Positions 4,691 through 6,897 of a DNA stretch of 6,897 nt are shown one piece after another; position 1 is the stretch's first letter; every line of letters begins with the position of its first letter. Both the position numbers and the translations under genes were made by a program. The DNA comes from Lachnoclostridium sp. UBA7215 (lineage in GTDB: Bacteria; Bacillota; Clostridia; Lachnospirales; Lachnospiraceae). The stretch is from NCBI GenBank assembly GCA_002490465.1, contig DKUB01000047.1, positions 1 through 6,897 of the forward strand, read 5' to 3'. Below the pieces are notes generated by a model. The model was not told the DNA's origin. It saw only the letters and a program-made list of their open reading frames with translations, and searched no databases.

Positions 4691-6190
4691 ATGAGAAGAA
4701 TTATGTGTTTTTGTCTGATTGTTGCTGTATTTTTTACCACATGTGGTTTGACGGCATGCCATCCGGATGCGGAAAAAACAAAAGAAACAACGGATTTAAA
4801 AGAGCCGGGGATGTATTTCCTTGGTAAATTTACTCCGTGGGAGCGCTTGGAGACGACAGGAGATTTGTGGGTGGAAGATGGAACATTGTCGGCGGAGGTG
4901 CCTGACGAATCGGAGGAACAAGCCCATTCAGACCGTATAGGGGGGACGATTATCCTGCCAGAAGGAGTTAAAGCAATTGGCAAATATGTATTTGCTGGGT
5001 GTAGGCATATAGAAAAAGTGATTATTCCAAAGACGGTACGGAATATAGGGGCTCATGCATTTAGCAAATGCACACAATTACAAGAGCTGGCAATTCCGGA
5101 TGACGTTACACAGATAGGCAGGGGAGCATTTGACGGTGTGGGGAATATTTCTTATAAAGGGGCGCTTATATATACGCCGGATGATTTGTATTGGGGTGCA
5201 GATTCCATGAATCAGGAAGGGAAAACGCAGGAGGAAACCTTTGAGACGGAGGTAGACGGCGTTCATTATACTTATAAGAAATTTGACAGGAAAGAGAATG
5301 CGGTTGTCATTACGAAGATGATAAATGTCGGACGAGATCTTGTGATTCCTGCGAAATTGAATGGATTTGATGTGTATGGTATCGGATGTGGAGAGCCGGC
5401 AATTTTCGGTTATGACAAAAGTGTAAAAAAGGAAGAATTGGGGAATAGCGATAACCTAGTTCCTGTTCTGGATTCCATAACATTGGAAGAGGGGATTAAG
5501 GGGATTGGTTCCTATGCATTTCAGAGGATATACCTAAAGCGGTTATCGCTTCCGCAATCGTTGGAATTTATCAATGATTCCGCTTTTGAAGAAAATAAAT
5601 TTTTAAGGAAACTTACAATAAAAGGTAATCATGTGAATATAGGAGAAGATGCGTTTGCCCGTTCTGGTATAAGTGAGCTGCAGCTTCCTGTCATGGATGA
5701 TATGGAAAATCAGTTAGGCAGTATGGCATTTAGTGGGAACAGTCAGCTGAAAAGGGTTACTTTTGCAGAGGGAACCCGTGAGATTAGTATTAGCAGGGAA
5801 TGTTTTGGAGACTGTCCGAATGTTCAGATAATTATTGGCAGAGGGGTGAAAACATTTTCTTCGGATATAAATACCGTTTCGGGGAAGGTTCGTTTGCTGG
5901 ATAAGGAAACAGAGGTTATTTTCTCAAAGATTGCCAAAGCCAAAGAGGGGGCGGAACGGGGATATTATGTAGATGTAGAAGAGCCGGAAGGAGAAAGGTT
6001 CCGCTATCGTACATCCTATGAGGAGTTTATTGTGCCGGAAGGGTTTGAGCAGGTGGATGATTTAAATAAGGCTTATTATATTGTATATGTGGATGATGAG
6101 GAAGTGCCGGGGGAGAGGGATAAGGACAAAGAGTATTATTATACCCCATATTGCCTGCTTAAGAAGGTTCAATATCGTGTAGAGGGATAA
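4691..6190 (+). CDS. BspA-like leucine-rich-repeat (LRR_5) lipoprotein with two repeat modules
   Basis: The 499-residue product begins MRRIMCFCLIVAVFFTTCG and has the lipobox LTAC, predicting lipidation of Cys23 and anchoring to the outer face of the membrane. Residues 24-84 form a polar linker. A first LRR_5 module at 85-170 contains three repeats (IILPEGVKAIGKYVFAGC, VIIPKTVRNIGAHAFSKC, LAIPDDVTQIGRGAFDGV) and closes with the family's 'ISYKG....WGA' segment (about 153-170). A second module starts with its own cap (YTYKKFDRKENAVVITK ... LVIPAKLNGFDVYGIG, about 192-232) and continues with repeats at about 260-280, 282-303, 305-326, 328-352 and 353-375. The C-terminal 90 residues are acidic and tyrosine-rich, unlike the lysine-rich neighbours, with no known domain. 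The two-module layout suggests fusion of two LRR units. Binding partner unknown. Its stop faces the stop of the convergent MATE gene across 12 nt, without a clear terminator hairpin. Confidence 0.88.
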   Translation: MRRIMCFCLIVAVFFTTCGLTACHPDAEKTKETTDLKEPGMYFLGKFTPWERLETTGDLWVEDGTLSAEVPDESEEQAHSDRIGGTIILPEGVKAIGKYVFAGCRHIEKVIIPKTVRNIGAHAFSKCTQLQELAIPDDVTQIGRGAFDGVGNISYKGALIYTPDDLYWGADSMNQEGKTQEETFETEVDGVHYTYKKFDRKENAVVITKMINVGRDLVIPAKLNGFDVYGIGCGEPAIFGYDKSVKKEELGNSDNLVPVLDSITLEEGIKGIGSYAFQRIYLKRLSLPQSLEFINDSAFEENKFLRKLTIKGNHVNIGEDAFARSGISELQLPVMDDMENQLGSMAFSGNSQLKRVTFAEGTREISISRECFGDCPNVQIIIGRGVKTFSSDINTVSGKVRLLDKETEVIFSKIAKAKEGAERGYYVDVEEPEGERFRYRTSYEEFIVPEGFEQVDDLNKAYYIVYVDDEEVPGERDKDKEYYYTPYCLLKKVQYRVEG

Positions 6191-6202
6191 ATAAATTTTT
6201 TA

Positions 6203-6897
6203 TCAATACTGATACCTTTTCCGATTGGTCTGCATAAAAGTGAATGTTATCGTTACTGCCATTACTTCCGCGGCTACAATGGAGAGCCAGATTCCATCGA
6301 CCTGCCAGAGTAATGGGAAAATAAGTACGGCGGCAATCTGGAATACAAGAGTTCTCATAAAAGAGATGGCAGCGGAAATCAGCCCGTTGTTCAGGGCGGT
6401 AAAAAATGATGAGCCGAAAATAGCAAATCCGGAAAATAAAAAGGAAAAGGAAAAGATGGAGAATGCCCGGACGGTCAAATTCAAAAGCGCATCATCATAA
6501 CCTACAAAAATAAAGGAAAGCGGCCTTGCCAGAAGAGAGGAGAGCGCAAACATAACAACGGCGAATATTCCTATCAGGGTGAGGCTCTTTTTTCGCAGTC
6601 CTTTTAATTCGCTGTAATTTTGTGCACCGTATTGATACCCGATAATGGGTGCAGTTCCAACGGAGTAGCCAATAAAGACAGATTGGAATATTAAACTGAC
6701 ATACATGAGTACGCCGTAGGCGGCAACGCCATCTTCTCCGGCGTACTTTAGAAGCTGTACATTGTAAAGCATGCTTACAACGGACATGGAAATATTGCTC
6801 ATCAATTCAGAAGAGCCATTGATGCAGGTTTTGGCAAGTGATCTTTTGTCAAATTGAGTTTTTCCAAGATGCAGATGAATATTCTTGTGCGATGAAA
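6203..6897 (-). CDS. MATE-family multidrug/organic cation efflux transporter, C-terminal half (5' end outside window)
   Basis: On the minus strand the frame is open from the right edge to the TGA at 6205-6203, giving about 231 residues of a protein usually near 450. The candidate start at 6805 lies in mid-protein: in-frame sequence upstream of it (FDKRSLAKTCINGSSELM) continues the family pattern. The conserved 'NGSSE...NIS', 'YNVQLLKYAGEDGVAAYGV' and 'FIGYSVGTAPIIGYQYGAQN' segments are those of the second half of MepA/NorM-like MATE transporters, followed by several hydrophobic membrane segments and a short basic tail (NRKRYQY). Such proteins export cationic drugs or metabolites using a Na+ or H+ gradient. 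It converges on the LRR lipoprotein gene with no functional link visible. The substrate cannot be deduced. Confidence 0.9.
   Translation of the reverse strand, partial: SSHKNIHLHLGKTQFDKRSLAKTCINGSSELMSNISMSVVSMLYNVQLLKYAGEDGVAAYGVLMYVSLIFQSVFIGYSVGTAPIIGYQYGAQNYSELKGLRKKSLTLIGIFAVVMFALSSLLARPLSFIFVGYDDALLNLTVRAFSIFSFSFLFSGFAIFGSSFFTALNNGLISAAISFMRTLVFQIAAVLIFPLLWQVDGIWLSIVAAEVMAVTITFTFMQTNRKRYQY

Noticed and set aside
6191..6203. Terminator between the convergent LRR lipoprotein and MATE genes
   Set aside because: ATAAA/TTTAT gives only five A-T pairs, too weak to call.
6225..6500. Plus-strand frame of 91 codons
   Set aside because: It is antisense to the well-conserved MATE transporter gene.
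1..6897. CRISPR array, transposase, tRNA or rRNA
   Set aside because: No regularly spaced repeats, transposase motifs or conserved RNA sequences were seen on either strand.

Overview
The window looks like chromosomal DNA of a low-GC Bacillota, probably a gut Lachnospirales/Eubacteriales member. The grounds are strong GGAGG-type ribosome binding sites, AT-rich lysine-heavy genes, BspA-like leucine-rich-repeat (LRR_5) surface proteins and a MepA-type MATE transporter. The genus cannot be told from the sequence alone.

Layout, left to right. The 3' end of a secreted or surface protein gene enters from the left edge (to 310); its tail resembles a fibronectin-III-like domain. It is followed by a fragment of a BspA-like LRR gene (341-553) that has a poor translation start and ends after a single repeat. 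Next is a complete YefM/YoeB toxin-antitoxin module (637-1146). It has a near-consensus promoter, a perfect 15-bp palindrome over the -10 box as likely operator, and a strong terminator (1180-1219).

The central block holds four secreted-protein genes on the + strand. Two are exported LRR_5 proteins (1293-2372 and 2386-3528, the second with a TTG start whose ribosome binding site overlaps the previous stop codon). The third is an exported protein of unknown function with possible beta-propeller repeats (3682-4665). The fourth is an LRR_5 lipoprotein (4691-6190) with an LTAC lipobox and two LRR modules. Between the second and third lies a 70-nt relic (3588-3657), a diverged copy of the 3' end of the left-edge gene. 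A partial MATE-family transporter gene converges from the right edge (6897-6203, minus strand).

The LRR paralogues share an N-terminal cap module (aromatic-rich start, 'V.IP..I.GY.V..IG' motif) followed by LRR_5 repeats. With the duplicated gene tail and the LRR fragment, this points to repeated duplication and decay in a surface-protein cluster. The exported proteins may act together at the cell surface, but nothing in the sequence shows a substrate. The TA module appears to be an independently controlled unit inside the array. I see no CRISPR array, insertion sequence, tRNA or rRNA. The least described parts are the propeller-like exported protein with its LRR lipoprotein neighbour, and the duplication scars.
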